A DNA stretch of 64,000 nucleotides from Monodelphis domestica (Eukaryota > Chordata > Mammalia > Didelphimorphia > Didelphidae), in NCBI RefSeq assembly GCF_027887165.1, contig NC_077233.1:218470517-218534516 (forward strand), given 5' to 3'. Made by a program: the position numbers and the translations under genes. The notes beneath the pieces are model-generated. The model saw nothing but the letters and a program-made list of their open reading frames with translations, made no database searches and was not told the origin of the DNA. Below are positions 28,147 through 39,680 of this stretch, one piece after another; the first letter of the stretch is position 1, and each line of letters opens with the position of its first letter.

Positions 28147-29271
28147 ATGAGAGGAACAAGAGCACAGACAAATACAGGGAGTAAAGAAGGGGTGAATTTA
28201 AGCAAACAACAGAAAAAGAAGAAAGAAACTACAATAGACAGCTACTACTCAGCAAATGGAACAGAGGGAGAGAGATCAGCAAACGATAAACCAGAAATCC
28301 CAGTGAATTGGATACAGGCTGTGGAAGAACTCAAAACACAACTAAGAGAGGCCGAAGACAATTGGGAAAAGAACTTAAAAATTAAGATAAGTCATCTGGA
28401 AACAGAGGCACTTGAACCAAAACAAGAAAATAGTATCTTGAAAGTCAAAATCAACCAGTTGGAAAATGAGGCAAAGGAGATGAAAGATGAGGCAAAGGAA
28501 ATGAAAGACGAGGTAAAGAGGATGAAAGACGATCTTCAAAGAAAATCAGACCAGAAGGAAAAGAACGACCAAAAAGCGAGAGATGAAATCCAATCTATAA
28601 GAACCAGAATACAACAACTGGAATTAAGTGACCTCACAAGGCAGCAGGACACTATAAAACAAAACAAAAAGAATGAAAAAATTGAGGAAAATGTGAAGCA
28701 CCTCATTCACAAAACGGACAATTTAGAAAATCGTTCAAGAAGAGACAATTTAAGAATAATTGGACTACCAGAAGACCATGACAAAAGAAAAAGCCTGGAC
28801 ATAATACTAGAGGAAATTATCTAGGAAAACTATCCCGAGATCCTAGAACAAGAGGGGAAAGTGGAGATTGAAAGAATCCACAGATCACACCCTGTATTTA
28901 ATCCCCAACTGACAACACCAAGAAATGTTATAGCCAAATTCAAAAACAATCAGATGAAAGAACAGATATTACAAGCTGCCAAGAAGAAGCCATTCAGATA
29001 CCATGGAAACACGGTGAGGTTAACACAGGATCTGGCTGCATCCACACTGAAGGACCGAAAGGCATGGAATACGATATTCTGGAAAGCAAGGGAACTAGGT
29101 CTACAACCAAGAATAAAATACCCATCAAAACTGACTATATTCTTACAGGGGAATGTATGGTCATTCAACACAACAGAAGAGTTCCAAGCATTCATAAAGA
29201 AAAGACCAGACCTGAACAGAAAATTTGATGTCCAACCACAGAACTCAAGAGAATCATCAAAAGGTAATTAA
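28147..29271 (+). pseudogene. L1 ORF1 with one in-frame stop
   Basis: ORF1p is the RNA-binding chaperone of the L1 particle. The frame runs 375 codons with a single TAG at 28822-28824. Codons 60-180 form a charged coiled coil that includes three consecutive 21-bp units (28468-28530), each encoding one heptad of the type EAKEMKD. The RRM follows, with the family motif LENRSRRDNLRIIGLPE just before the stop. The C-terminal domain lies in the part after it (KNNQMKEQILQAAKKK through QGNVWSFNTTEEF). Confidence 0.92.
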
Positions 29272-29994
29272 AAAATAGGGGAAAAAAACAAACAAAACAA
29301 CAACAAAAATTTTATAAGAGACTCAATAAGTTAAAATGATATGTATCCCTATAAGAAAAGAGGTCATTGGTAACTCTTAAAAACTGTTGCTATCATCTGA
29401 GCAGATAGAAGAATTACACTCAGAGGGAACAGTGACAAACTGTATAGGATGAAAGGACAAGACATAAATAGGTATATAAATATATGCATGCACAAATACA
29501 TACATATGTGTATGTATATATATACATGACTAGAGCTAAAAAAAAAGAGGTTATGACTAAAAGAAATGGGAAAAGAAACAAATGGGGGTAAATTTATACA
29601 TCACAAAGAAGCTCATGGCGGGAGGAGGGAGAACATCAATACACTGGAAGGGTAAAGAGGTTGGAGATAGGAAATACTCAACTCTTACGTACTTTGAAAC
29701 TGACCCAAAGAGGGAAGAACAATCCAATCCATTGGGGAAGAGAATAGATTTGCGCACTATAGGGGAGTAGAAGGGTAAAAAACCGACTGGTGGGGAGGGA
29801 AGCAGTACAAGGGAGGGATAAGGTGGGGGGGATTTTAAAAACACTACAGGGGAAAATAAGAGAGGGAATAAGAAGGGAGGGGGTAGAAAGGGAAGTAAAA
29901 TAAGGGGGGGGCTAGGGGGACTGACTATAAACAAACATTGGTGTAGAAGGAAATAGTGAAAGAAGAAAAGACAGGACCAGGAGTAGAAATCAAA

Positions 29995-32900
29995 ATGCTG
30001 GGAAATACACAGCTAGTAATCATAACTCTGAATGTGAATGGAATGAACTCACCCATAAAACGCAAGCAAATAGCAGAATGGATTAGAATCCAAAACCCTA
30101 CCATATGCTGTCTGCAAGAAACACACATGAGGAAGGTAGATACGCATAGGGTGAAAGTAAGAGGATGTAGCCAAATCTATTGGGCATCAAATGATAAAAA
30201 GAAGGCAGGAGTAGCAATCATGATATCGGACAAAGCCAAAGTAAAAATAAATCTAGTTAAAAGAGATAAGGAAGGTAATTACATCCTGATAAAAGGCAGT
30301 ATAGACAACAAGGAAATATCTGTACTCAATATATATGCACCAAATGGCAACGCATCCAAATTTTTAAAGCAGAAACTAGAGGAGCTCAAGGATGAAATAG
30401 ATAGAAAAACTATACTAGTGGGAGATCTGAACCTTCCCCTATCCGAACTAGATAAATCAAATAAAAAAATAAACAAGAAAGAGGTGAGAGAAGCAAATGA
30501 AATCTTAGATAAAATATTAGTTAGTAGACATATGGAGAAAAATAAATAGGGACAAAAAGGAATACACCTTTTCAGCAGCACATGGTACATTCACAAAAAT
30601 TGACCATGTACTAGGGCACAAAATCATTGCAAACAAGTGTAAAAGGGCAGAAATAATAAATGCAACCTTCTCAGAGCACAATGCAATAAAAATAATAATT
30701 AGTAAGGGTACATGGAGAGATAAATAAAAAATTAATTGGAATTAAACAATGTGATTCTCAAAACCAGCTAGGTAAAGAACAAATCGTAGAAACAATAACT
30801 TCATTGAAGAAAATGACAATGGTGAGACATCCTTTCAAAATCTATGGGATGCAGCCAAAGCAGCACTCAGGGGGAAATTTATATCCTTGAGTTCGTATAT
30901 AAACAAATTAAGAAGGGCAGAGGTCAATGAATTGGGCATGCAAATTAAAAAACTAGAAAGTGAACAAATTAAAAATCCTCAGATGAAGACTAAATTAGAA
31001 ATACTAAAAATCAAAGGAGAAATTGATAAAATTGAAAGTCAAAGAACTATTGATTTAATAAATAAGACTAGAAGCTGGTACTTTGAAAAAACAAATAAAA
31101 TTGACAAAGTACTAGTCAGTCTAATTAAAAAAAGGAAAGAAACAAACCAAATTGACAGTATCCAAGATGAAAAGGGTGACCTCACCTCTACTGAAGAGGA
31201 AATCAAGGCAATCATTAAAAACTACTATGCCCAATTATATGGCAATAAATATACCAACCTAGGTGATATGGATGAATATTTACAAAAATATAAACTGCCT
31301 AGATTAACAGAAGAAGAAATAGATTTCTTAGTCCCATATCAGAAAAAGAAATCTAACAGGCCATCAAAGAACTTCCTAAGAAAAAATCCCCAGGACCTGA
31401 TGGATTCACCAGTGAATTCTATCAAACATTCAAAGAACAGCTAACCCCAATAATATACAAACTATTTGACATAATAAGCAAAGAGGGAGTTCTACCAAAT
31501 TCCTTTTATGACACAAACATGGTACTGATCCCAAAGCCAGGCAGGCCAAAAACAGAGAAAGAAAATTATAGACCAATCTCCCTAATGAATATAGATGCAA
31601 AAATCGTAAAGAGGATACTAGCAAAAAGACTCCCACAAGTGATCAGAAGAGTCATTCACCATGATCAAGTAGGATTTATACCAGGGATGCAGGGCTGGTT
31701 CAATATTAGGGAAACCATCCACATAATTGACCACATCAACAAGCAAACCAACAAAAATCACATGATTATTTCAATAGATGCAGAAAAAGCCTTTGATAAA
31801 GTACAACACCCATTCCTATTAACAACACTAGAAAGCATAGGAATAGAAGGGTTGTTCCTAAAAATAATAAACAATATATATCTAAAACCATCAGCTAATA
31901 TCACCTGCAATGGGGATAAACTAGATGCATTCTGTAATGAATAAAATTTAGGGGAGAGGGGGAGACTGAGGCAGGTAGAAATTAGTTTCTCTCTGCAAGG
32001 AATATATATTTTTTAGAGGTTTATTAAAGGTTAAAGATTAAGAATATACAAGTATGAAACATGTGCCTAGGCCAGAGGCCTAGACAAAATAACCTCACAT
32101 CATGGAAGAGACCTCTCTGCTCCAAAAACGGAAGTCCAAAAAAGCCCGAGCCCTTCAAAAGCCTTTGCTTAAATATCTTCTCGATCTCGGCCCAGGTGAG
32201 ATTACAAGGCATTCTGGGGAAGTGGAGCAAAGGCTCATGGGGATTGTAGTCCTGTATTCGAGTCTATTTTTTACAATTCCCAATAAGATCAGAAGTGAAA
32301 CAAGGATGCCCATTATTACCTCTATTATTTGACATTGTACTAGAAACACTAGCAGTAGCAATTAGAGAAGAAAAAAGAAATTGAAGGCATTAAAATAGGC
32401 AAGGAGGAGACCAAGTTATCACTCTTTGCAGATGACATGATGGTCTACTTAAAGAATCCTAGAGATTCAACCAAAAAGCTAATCGAAATAATCAACAAAT
32501 TTAGCAGTTTCAGGATACAAAATAAACCCACATAAGTCATCAGCGTTTCTATATATTTCCAACACAGCTCAGCAGCAAGAATTAGAAAGAGAAATCCCAT
32601 TCAAAATCACCTTAAACAAAATAAAATACTTAGGAATCCTGAAACAAACACAGGAACTATATGAACACAACTACAAAACACTCTCCACACAACTAAAACT
32701 AGACTTGAACAATTGGAAGAACATTAACTGCTCATGGGTAGGACAAGCCAATATAATAAAAATGACCATCCTACCCAAACTCATTTATCTATTTAGTGCC
32801 ATACCAATTGAACTTCCAAAAAATTTTTTTTACTGATTTAGAAAAAATCATAACATAGTTCATTTGGAAGAACAAAGGATCAAGGATATCCAGGGAAACA

Positions 32901-34250
32901 ATGAAAAAAATACAAAGGAAGGGGGCCTTGCAGTCCCAGATCTCAGACTATATTATAAAGCAGTGGTCATCAAAACAATTTGGTACTGGCTAAGAGACAG
33001 AAAGGAGGCTCAGTGGAATAGACTCGGGGTAAGTGACCTCAGCAGGACATTATACAACAAACCCTGAGAACCCAGCTTTTGGGATAAAAATACACTATTT
33101 CATAAAAACTGCTGGGAAAATTGGAGGGCAGTGTGGGAAAGATTAGGTTTAGATCAACACCTCACACCCTACACTAAGATAAATTCAAAATGGGTGAATG
33201 ACTTGAACATAAAGAAGGAAACTATAAGAAAGGCTAACACAGAATAGTATACATGTCAGACCTTTGGGAAGGGAAAGATGTTAAAACCAAGCAAGACATA
33301 GAAAGAGTCACAAAATGCAAAATAAATAATTTGGAATACATCAAATTAAAAAGTTTTTGTACAAACAAATCCAATGTAACTAAAATCAGAAGGAAAGCAA
33401 CAAATTGGGAAGCAATCTTCATAAAAACCTCTGACAAAAGTTTAATTACTCAAATTTACAAAGAGCTAAATCAATTGTACAAAAAATCAAGCCATTCTCC
33501 AATTGATAAATGGGCAAGGGACATGAAGAAGCAGTTCTCAGCCAAAGAAATCAAAACTATTAATAAGCACAGGAAAAAGTGCTCTACATCTCTTATAATC
33601 AGAGAGATGCAAATCAAAACAACTCTGAGGTATCACCTCACACCTAGCAGATTGGTAACATGACAGCTATGAAAAGTAATGAATGCTGGAGGGGATGTGG
33701 CAAAGTAGGGACACTAATCCATTGTTGGTGGAGTTGTGAATTGATCCAACCATTCTGGAAGGCAATTTGGAACTATGCCCAAAGGGTGCTAAAAGACTGT
33801 CTGCCCTTTGATCCAGCCATAACACTGCTGGGTTTATATCCCAAAGAGACAATAAGGAAAAAGACTTGTACAAGAATATTCATAGCTGCACTCTTTGTGG
33901 TGGCCAAAAATTGGAAAATGAGGGGATGCCCTTCAATTGGGGAATGGCTGGACAAATTGTGATACATGTTGGTGATGGAATACTATTGTGCTCAAAGGAA
34001 TAATAAAGTGGAGGAATTCCATGGAGACTGGAACAACCTGCAGGAAGTGATGCAGAACGAAAGGAGCAGAACTGGGAAATCATTATACACAGAGACTGAT
34101 ACACTGTGGTACAATCAAAGGTAATGGACTTCTCCCTTAGGAACAATTCAGTGTCCCTGTACAATCTGCAGGGATCTAAAAAACCCTATCCACAAGCAGA
34201 GGATAAACTGTGCGAGTAAAAACACCAAGGAAAAGCAACTGCTTGACTAC
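29995..34250 (+). pseudogene. L1 ORF2 (endonuclease - reverse transcriptase), broken
   Basis: ORF2p supplies the endonuclease and reverse transcriptase for target-primed insertion. The endonuclease starts MLGNTQLVIITLNVNG and has CLQETH and VGDLNLPLS. A frame change near 30520 carries on as the DIWRKINRDKKEYTFFSAAHG region. The reverse transcriptase shows [36 protein letters not shown] and LFADDMMVYL, and the C terminus shows [16 protein letters not shown]. Several frameshifts and a solo LTR interrupt it. Confidence 0.9.
31933..32275 (-). mobile_element. Solo ERV LTR inserted into the L1 ORF2
   Basis: A 343-bp fossil LTR bounded by TGTA...TACA and flanked by ATTC on both sides (31929-31932, 32276-32279). 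L1 sequence continues directly across it. In the minus sense it carries 'ttaataaacctct' as poly(A) signal. The 4-bp duplication fits an ERV1-like element. It must be younger than the L1 that hosts it. No internal viral region is present. Confidence 0.9.
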
Positions 34251-34481
34251 AGGGGTGGAGGGGATATGATTGAGGAGAAACTCTAAATGAACACTCTAAT
34301 GCAAATACCAACAATACGGAAATGGGTTCAAGTCAAAAACACTTGTGATACTCAATGGAATCATGTGTTGGCTATGCTAGAGGTGGGGGGGGGGGGAGAA
34401 AATGATCTTTGTTTCCAATGAATAATGTTTGGAAATGACCAAATAAAATAATGTTAAAAAAAAAGAGTGGTTGTCTTAAAC

Positions 34482-35286
34482 TGTGACCGCGAAAAATGTG
34501 GTTTTAAATCAAAAATAAGTGGTCGCCATGGGAAAATTCCCAAATATTAAATATACCCAAGTCAGCTGGGTTTTATGGAGATTTTAACTAATACAAATAA
34601 AGGAATTAAGAAAAGGGAGAGAGAGAGTAAGAGGCAATACTGGGGAAAGGGCCTAGGCCTGAGCTTTAAGAGAGACTAGTCAGTCTTTAATCACTCACCA
34701 CAAGATTCTGTTCCAAGCAAGCTCTAGTGTTCAGAGACCCAGTAGACTCCTCTGACTCCTGACCTCCAATTCAGCTCCAAAACTGAATTCCTCCCAGAGC
34801 CCTCCAGCTCCTTCCTTTTAAAGAAAATTTTCTCTTGTGTCACCTCTCCTAAATTTTTACATCTTCTAATCACAGTAGATGTTTTCCAAAGGACTGACCA
34901 TTCTTAATTCACACCTTAGTAGACTAAAACTTTTGAATAATTTACACCTGAGTAGACTAATCTTGTCCTTTGCAAGTTGCCTGATTAATTTGATCTTCAT
35001 AGGTACTTAGCACTCCTTTGTATTAGATCTAAAAATAGACCTAGCTTAAGGGTTCTTGCTTCACTTCAAGTATGGGTTGGGGACTTTTCATTGTTCAATC
35101 AGGAGTTTACAACTTTATCTTCCCCTAAAGTATGCCCAAGTATGGGTGGAGTAATGTTAGAGTTCCCACATTCCTGACCAAAGTCCCTTCATTATTTTAA
35201 AATGGGGAATGGTCCTAACCAAATGTTCTAAGGTACAGTCTGAAAATTTTTAAGATTCTCAAGTCTGAGAAATTTTAAGATTCACA
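34482..35286 (-). mobile_element. Solo ERV LTR just downstream of the L1
   Basis: A fossil LTR of about 800 bp, minus sense, from TGTGACCGCG to GATTCACA. It shares its block order with 61574-62626: 'ggttttaaatcaaa' start, 'cccaagtca' and 'gggttttat' segment, (GA)n, 'ttaa-cactcaccacaag', and 'aagtctgagaaattttaaga' near the right end. The L1 target duplication ends only four bases before it. No internal region. Confidence 0.75.
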
Positions 35287-35700
35287 TAGGCAATACTTGA
35301 TAAAGGCTTGAACCAAAGTGGTGACCATGTGAATACAAATGAAGGGATGGGTTCAGTGAATGTGGGATCTCCATTTTAAGAACACCCAGGTCACTCTTGT
35401 CTTCTTTCTGATCTAGGCAGTATACCTGACTCCTCCCTGATTTTCTTTATAATGTCCCCAATGCTTTCCTCAGCCACCTTCATTCTGCCCTTTCCTTCCT
35501 TTTATTGTCTTGGTGATTATTTTCCAATATTAGAATATAAGGGCAGGAATTGTCTCTCTGCTATTTGTAATTCTATTGCTTATAACTCAGTACCTGGTAT
35601 GTTACTTTGAATATAGAATAATCTGTAAACAGATAGTTACATAGGAACTCTAGGCTTGATTTTAGCCTTTTCAAGTTAAATAACTTACTTTCAGTGCAAT
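35287..35700. other. Intergenic, old repeat debris
   Basis: No gene seen. The 35400-35575 part resembles the pyrimidine-rich ancient repeat seen at 10980 and 37500. Confidence 0.4.
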
Positions 35701-37440
35701 AGCTGACCTTGATGCCATTTTCATCCTTGTTGAAGGCATCTGACAGCAGTGATGAAAATATCATGCTAAAAAGTATGGGCGAGTGTACATAACCCTCCTT
35801 TCATTCCACTGGTGGCTGACAAATCTTGAGAACATCATCCATTATCTAGAAGCCATATAAGTATGTCACCGTAGAACTGGAATACTACATATTCATTGTA
35901 ATCTCTGAGGGTGGGGTTCAATAGAATGTGGATTAATTCTCTTGTCTCATACTACTTTTGGCCTGTCAATGATCACCTTACAATCCATACATGGAACCAT
36001 CAAATAGAGGTTTTGATTGCTTTTTTTGGCAATATACTTTCCAGGGATTTCCACATAGATGATGAAGTTGACATGTGCATTGCTAGAGCTAGCAATGTTT
36101 GGGAATCTCAGAAGGAAACTGTGAGAGAGAAGAGGTATCAGGCTGCCATTAAACTCTAGAGCCGTTGTGCTGATCTCATTGTTTTATTCCTGTGAAACCT
36201 GGACAAGTCTACTAGTACCATTCTAGGAAATTTAATTGCTCCTATTTGAATTGTCTTAAGAAGATTCTGAAAATCATCTGGCTAGAAAATTTACTGGACA
36301 TTGTTAAGAGGCAGAATATAAGGGGTTGGACTAGTATTTGAGAGTATGGCCCCCAGGAATTAATCAATTCCAAATGATTTTTATCAATTTACTTATAAAA
36401 TAGAGGAAAAGTGAATGTAGAGAAATAAGAAAGAGGTCAGAGTAAGAAATCTAGCTTAGCTAGCTAGACTGTTGCTTTACTCTGGCAGGACTCCAGAAGC
36501 CCCAGCCGGAGGACCCAAGGGTCAATTAATAAAAGTTTTAGCCAAGAGGCCTCTTCCCAGATGAAGGACCCCTTCAGAGGCTAGTACTTCCAGGAAAGCA
36601 AAGGGGAGTCAGTCTTTTTCACTCACCCACATGGTAGTCCTAATAGAAGCAGTCCTCAGGCAGACCTCCTCCAGGGTCATGTTCAAAGGGAAAGTTCACA
36701 GGAAGTTCTTGGCATTTTTAAAGACCATTCCTTTTCATCACTTCCTGTGGCTTTCTTCCATTTTATATGGACCAATTACGGCTAAAGTTTTGTTTAGGAC
36801 TGTCCAAGGGGCAGTCAGTGGGTTCTGATTCATCACCCACTATTGCACATTTGAGTTACAGACTTTTCCCACTTAAGGATAAGTGGGGTGTATAGGTTTC
36901 TGGTGATTAAATCTAAAAATGGGCAGGGGAGATTTAATCCCATCTTCACAACATCGAGATTTTTCCTCAAGCTGAATAGCCAAGCTTTCAAACTCTACTG
37001 CAGAGAACTCAACTAAAATAGGTTGAGTGGTAAGAAGCCAAATGCACAACTGCCTAAGACTATTTTACAGAGAACTCACACAAGGCAAGGGCTTAAATGA
37101 TGTCTGCAATGATACAAAGACATTTTCAAGGTCTCTCTGAAGAACTTTGGTATCAATTGTGAGATTTGGAAAACACTGCAAGACCATCTTGTATGATGTG
37201 TTTGCATAAAAGAAGGCACTACATTCTAAGTAAAGTAGAATTTCAGTAGCTCAAAACAAATATGAGATGTACATATTTAGTGACATCTCTCCCAAATGTG
37301 GGATATTTGTGCCTGATCTACGGTAGAGCCATCCAAACTAGTTTTGATCTGATCAGCCACATAGGACACATTATATGTTGACCTTGCCAAAATGATGTTA
37401 TTTTGGTACATTGGTAGGACAATAACCAACCTAAATAGCC
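35700..37440 (+). mobile_element. Decayed RTE-like LINE, split by an LTR
   Basis: The plus strand holds remnants of a LINE reverse transcriptase C-terminal region: NILSRDFHIDDEVDMCIARASNVW (35993-36090 region), then a KKILKIIWLENLL-like segment, and beyond the LTR the FQTLLQRTQLK, FYRELTQGKG and KHCKTILYDVFA segments typical of RTE-clade LINEs. The frame is interrupted many times. Family assignment is by motif order only. Confidence 0.55.
36302..36950 (-). mobile_element. Solo ERV LTR inside the RTE-like LINE, 4-bp duplication
   Basis: A 649-bp fossil LTR from TGTTAAGAGG to CTTCACA, flanked by ACAT at 36298-36301 and 36951-36954. In the minus sense it begins TGTGAAGATGGGATTAAATC. The LINE reading continues across it. 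Related to 27115-27767. No viral genes are attached. Confidence 0.85.
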
Positions 37441-37479
37441 TGGTACTTATACAAGTAAGCACTTAATAAATGCTTGCTC

Positions 37480-38030
37480 ATTTGACTTCATTCCCCTCCA
37501 TATTCTATTTTTCTGTCTGTCTTTGCTCTTCTTCTTTGCTCTTCTTCCATTCCTAGAATGTTCTCCCTGTCTAGCTTCTGACAGACTCTCAGAATCTTAG
37601 ACTTCCTTCACGACTCACTTTAAATGCCACTTTCTGTGGAAGTCTTTTTCTGATCTTACCAACTCTCACACCCCTTTTCCCTCTAAGGTTACCTTGCATC
37701 TACACGATATATATTTGGTATCTGCATATTTATTATGTACATATCTTCCACATTCGAATGTTAGCTCTTGAATATCAAGAACTGTTTTTACCTTTCTTTG
37801 TCTTTTAGTTTTCACAACAGTGTTTAGAAAGTAGTTTGTGATTAAAAAGTGCTTTTTGAGTATGAGTCCCTCTTTGTATTAGTATTATTATTTTGTTATG
37901 TGCAATAAACTTGTTCTGGATTCCAAGTCTTTGAAGTCAATAAATCACATGCTTCTTAAGCTCCTACTCTGTGTGTCAGGCCCTAGGTAAGAGAGACAAA
38001 GGCAAAAAAAAAATCTTCAAAACAGCCTTA
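37480..38030. repeat. Ancient repeat fragments upstream of MAD1L1
   Basis: A pyrimidine-rich block (37500-37830, 'tcctagaatgttctccctgt') and a short 'ctactctgtgtgtcaggccc' block match ancient families seen elsewhere in the window. No gene is seen. Confidence 0.45.
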
Positions 38031-38399
38031 TGCAAAACTGTGTCAGCTTTAGAAGCAATTGAAATGTAAAATTCAGGTATTTCTAGGAATGATGGGGGCA
38101 AAACGAAACAAAAAGTTCCAGTTAAGTAATATTTTTTTCAGTGTTGTGCTGGGCCCTGCATCAGACAGAGTCAGAAAAGTGACCAAATTAAATTCTTTGG
38201 TACTTTCGGGGAAGATTTAGGGATTTTCGTCTTAAGCCCAAATTAGTTTTTCAAATTCACCGCCAGATGAGGAGTTTCTAGGATCTGGTGAATTACACAC
38301 CCCTTCGGAGAGAAGTTTGGCCCTTGGAAGACGCCGTATCGAGGTGTAGCTTCAGGTATCTAAAGGGAAAAGGGCAGTAACAGGCAACCTCATACTACG

Positions 38400-38690
38400 T
38401 TTAAAACCCTAGTTTTATCTTCGCCGCTCGGATCTGGGTCCTGGCTTCGTATCGGAAAGAGCCGAGAAAGACGATCCGAATCCTGCCAGCGGGTAAAATG
38501 AATGTGTAAAAAAACCTGGTTTTACAATTTTCTCGGCGGCCCTGGCTGGGATCTCGCGAGAGCACCGCGGCACCTCTCGCGATAGGTGGACTCGGGAGGA
38601 GAAGAGGGAGATCTGAGCGGCACGGCGGCGGTGGCGGCGGCGAACAGCGGACAGCGGACAGCGGACAGCGGTAGACTCCTAGACAGTGGG
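38400..38690 (+). promoter_or_regulatory. MAD1L1: MAD1L1 CpG promoter and noncoding exon 1
   Basis: A CpG-rich, TATA-less block. It holds the palindrome TCTCGCGAGA at 38552-38561 and a second TCTCGCGATA at 38575-38584; this element marks many housekeeping promoters and is linked to ZBTB33 (Kaiso) binding. GGC-rich sequence follows, then ACAGCGG four times in tandem (38644-38671), and a good donor GTGAGC at 38691. The probable exon 1 is about 38590-38690, without an ATG. It would splice to 52805. Confidence 0.7.
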
Positions 38691-38859
38691 GTGAGCGACT
38701 TGAGCATACCCACGCAGGCGGGTTGGCGGACGGTTGTGGGAGATGCTCCACAATGGATTTGGGCCAGGGAGCTGGGGTTAGTCGAGGAGACAAGGTAGAT
38801 CCAGAGGAAACCACTTCCCTTTTCCGCCCTCTTGGCTGTGTGGGAATCCTCGCTTCCCC

Positions 38860-39230
38860 GAGTCTGGGTAGGGGCTCTGCCCTCCTGATACCATGCGGTT
38901 CCCAGGGGTCTCTGCACTTATACACCTGGGGAGGTGATTGGTCTTCCTGGCACTATGGACCCTCCGCGGGCCCTCGCACTCCCAAACCTGGGCAAGGGCT
39001 CTGTCTTCTCGTCACCGAGGATCCCCCCGAGGTTCTTACACTCCCATACCTGGGTAAAGGTTCGGTCCTTTCGGCATCGAGGGATCCCGGTATCCCCAAG
39101 TCTGTCAGAAGCTTGGTCTTCCAGGCACTGATGGGTTCACCAGTGGCTTCGCACCCACAGTCCTGGAAAGGGGCTCCATTGATGCCGAACCGTGGACTCG
39201 GAGGGTCAGAATTTCTGGCGCTTGAACCCC
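38860..39230 (+). repeat. Degenerate minisatellite in MAD1L1 intron 1
   Basis: About six imperfect units near 60 bp, each with a 'cctgggtaagggctctgtctt'-like start, a middle of 'ggcac/ccgaggatccc' type and a 'cactcccatac'-like end. It begins 170 bases after the exon 1 donor and keeps many CpGs. Confidence 0.65.
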
Positions 39231-39464
39231 TCCAACCTTAGCTCTGAGTCAGGATACTGCTCTCAAGAACAGTGTCAATCTATCTCATCTCACTTTGCTG
39301 GGTCCGGTTAAGGATTCACCCCTATCTCCTCCACTCAGAACTTAACCCCAGGTAGTCAGCACTGTGATTTCTTCCTGACTCCCTCTATTCTGAGCCAGAG
39401 CCCATCCATTTTTTTCTGTCTCCTGCCATACTTGACCAGCATCTCTACAGTCTTTTCCATTTGA

Positions 39465-39680
39465 GCACCATGGTTTAAGTGATTAGAGTTGCCTACCTTG
39501 ATCCAAGAAGACCAAGATTTGAATTTTGACCCAGACCCACAGGAGTAGTTTGAAACCAAGAAACTCATTACCCCTGTAAAATCTCTAAAATGGGGTCAAT
39601 CGTAACACCTACCTCACAGAACTGTATTATGAAAAGAGTAACTCTAGGTGATGCTTAGTACATAGTACATGTTTTTACAT
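39465..39680 (+). repeat. MIR/Ther1-type SINE
   Basis: Blocks 'tgtaaaatctctaaaatggg', 'acctacctcacagaactgta' and 'gtgatgcttagtacatagta'. Beyond it, 39680-41000 shows nothing I can assign. Confidence 0.65.

Larger units (their letters stand above)
28048..34460 (+). mobile_element. Nearly full-length L1 with target-site duplication
   Basis: The element is flanked by a perfect 17-bp duplication AAAAGAGTGGTTGTCTT (28031-28047 and 34461-34477; the leading A's merge with the tail) and ends in AATAAAATAATG plus an A-tail. It has about 100 bp of 5' leader, ORF1 (28147-29271) and ORF2 (from 29995), with a later solo LTR at 31933-32275 inside ORF2. About 6.07 kb remain without the LTR. The long perfect duplication suggests a fairly recent insertion, yet both ORFs are broken, so it should be unable to move itself. 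Confidence 0.93.

Noticed and set aside
29557-29934. 125-codon minus-strand Pro/Phe/Leu-rich frame
   Set aside because: Antisense of the L1 inter-ORF region, which is rich in G and A.
38401-38925. 174-codon minus-strand open frame over the MAD1L1 promoter
   Set aside because: Low-complexity Pro/Arg/Ser-rich reading of CpG-island antisense, with no domain and competing frames. Treated as chance.
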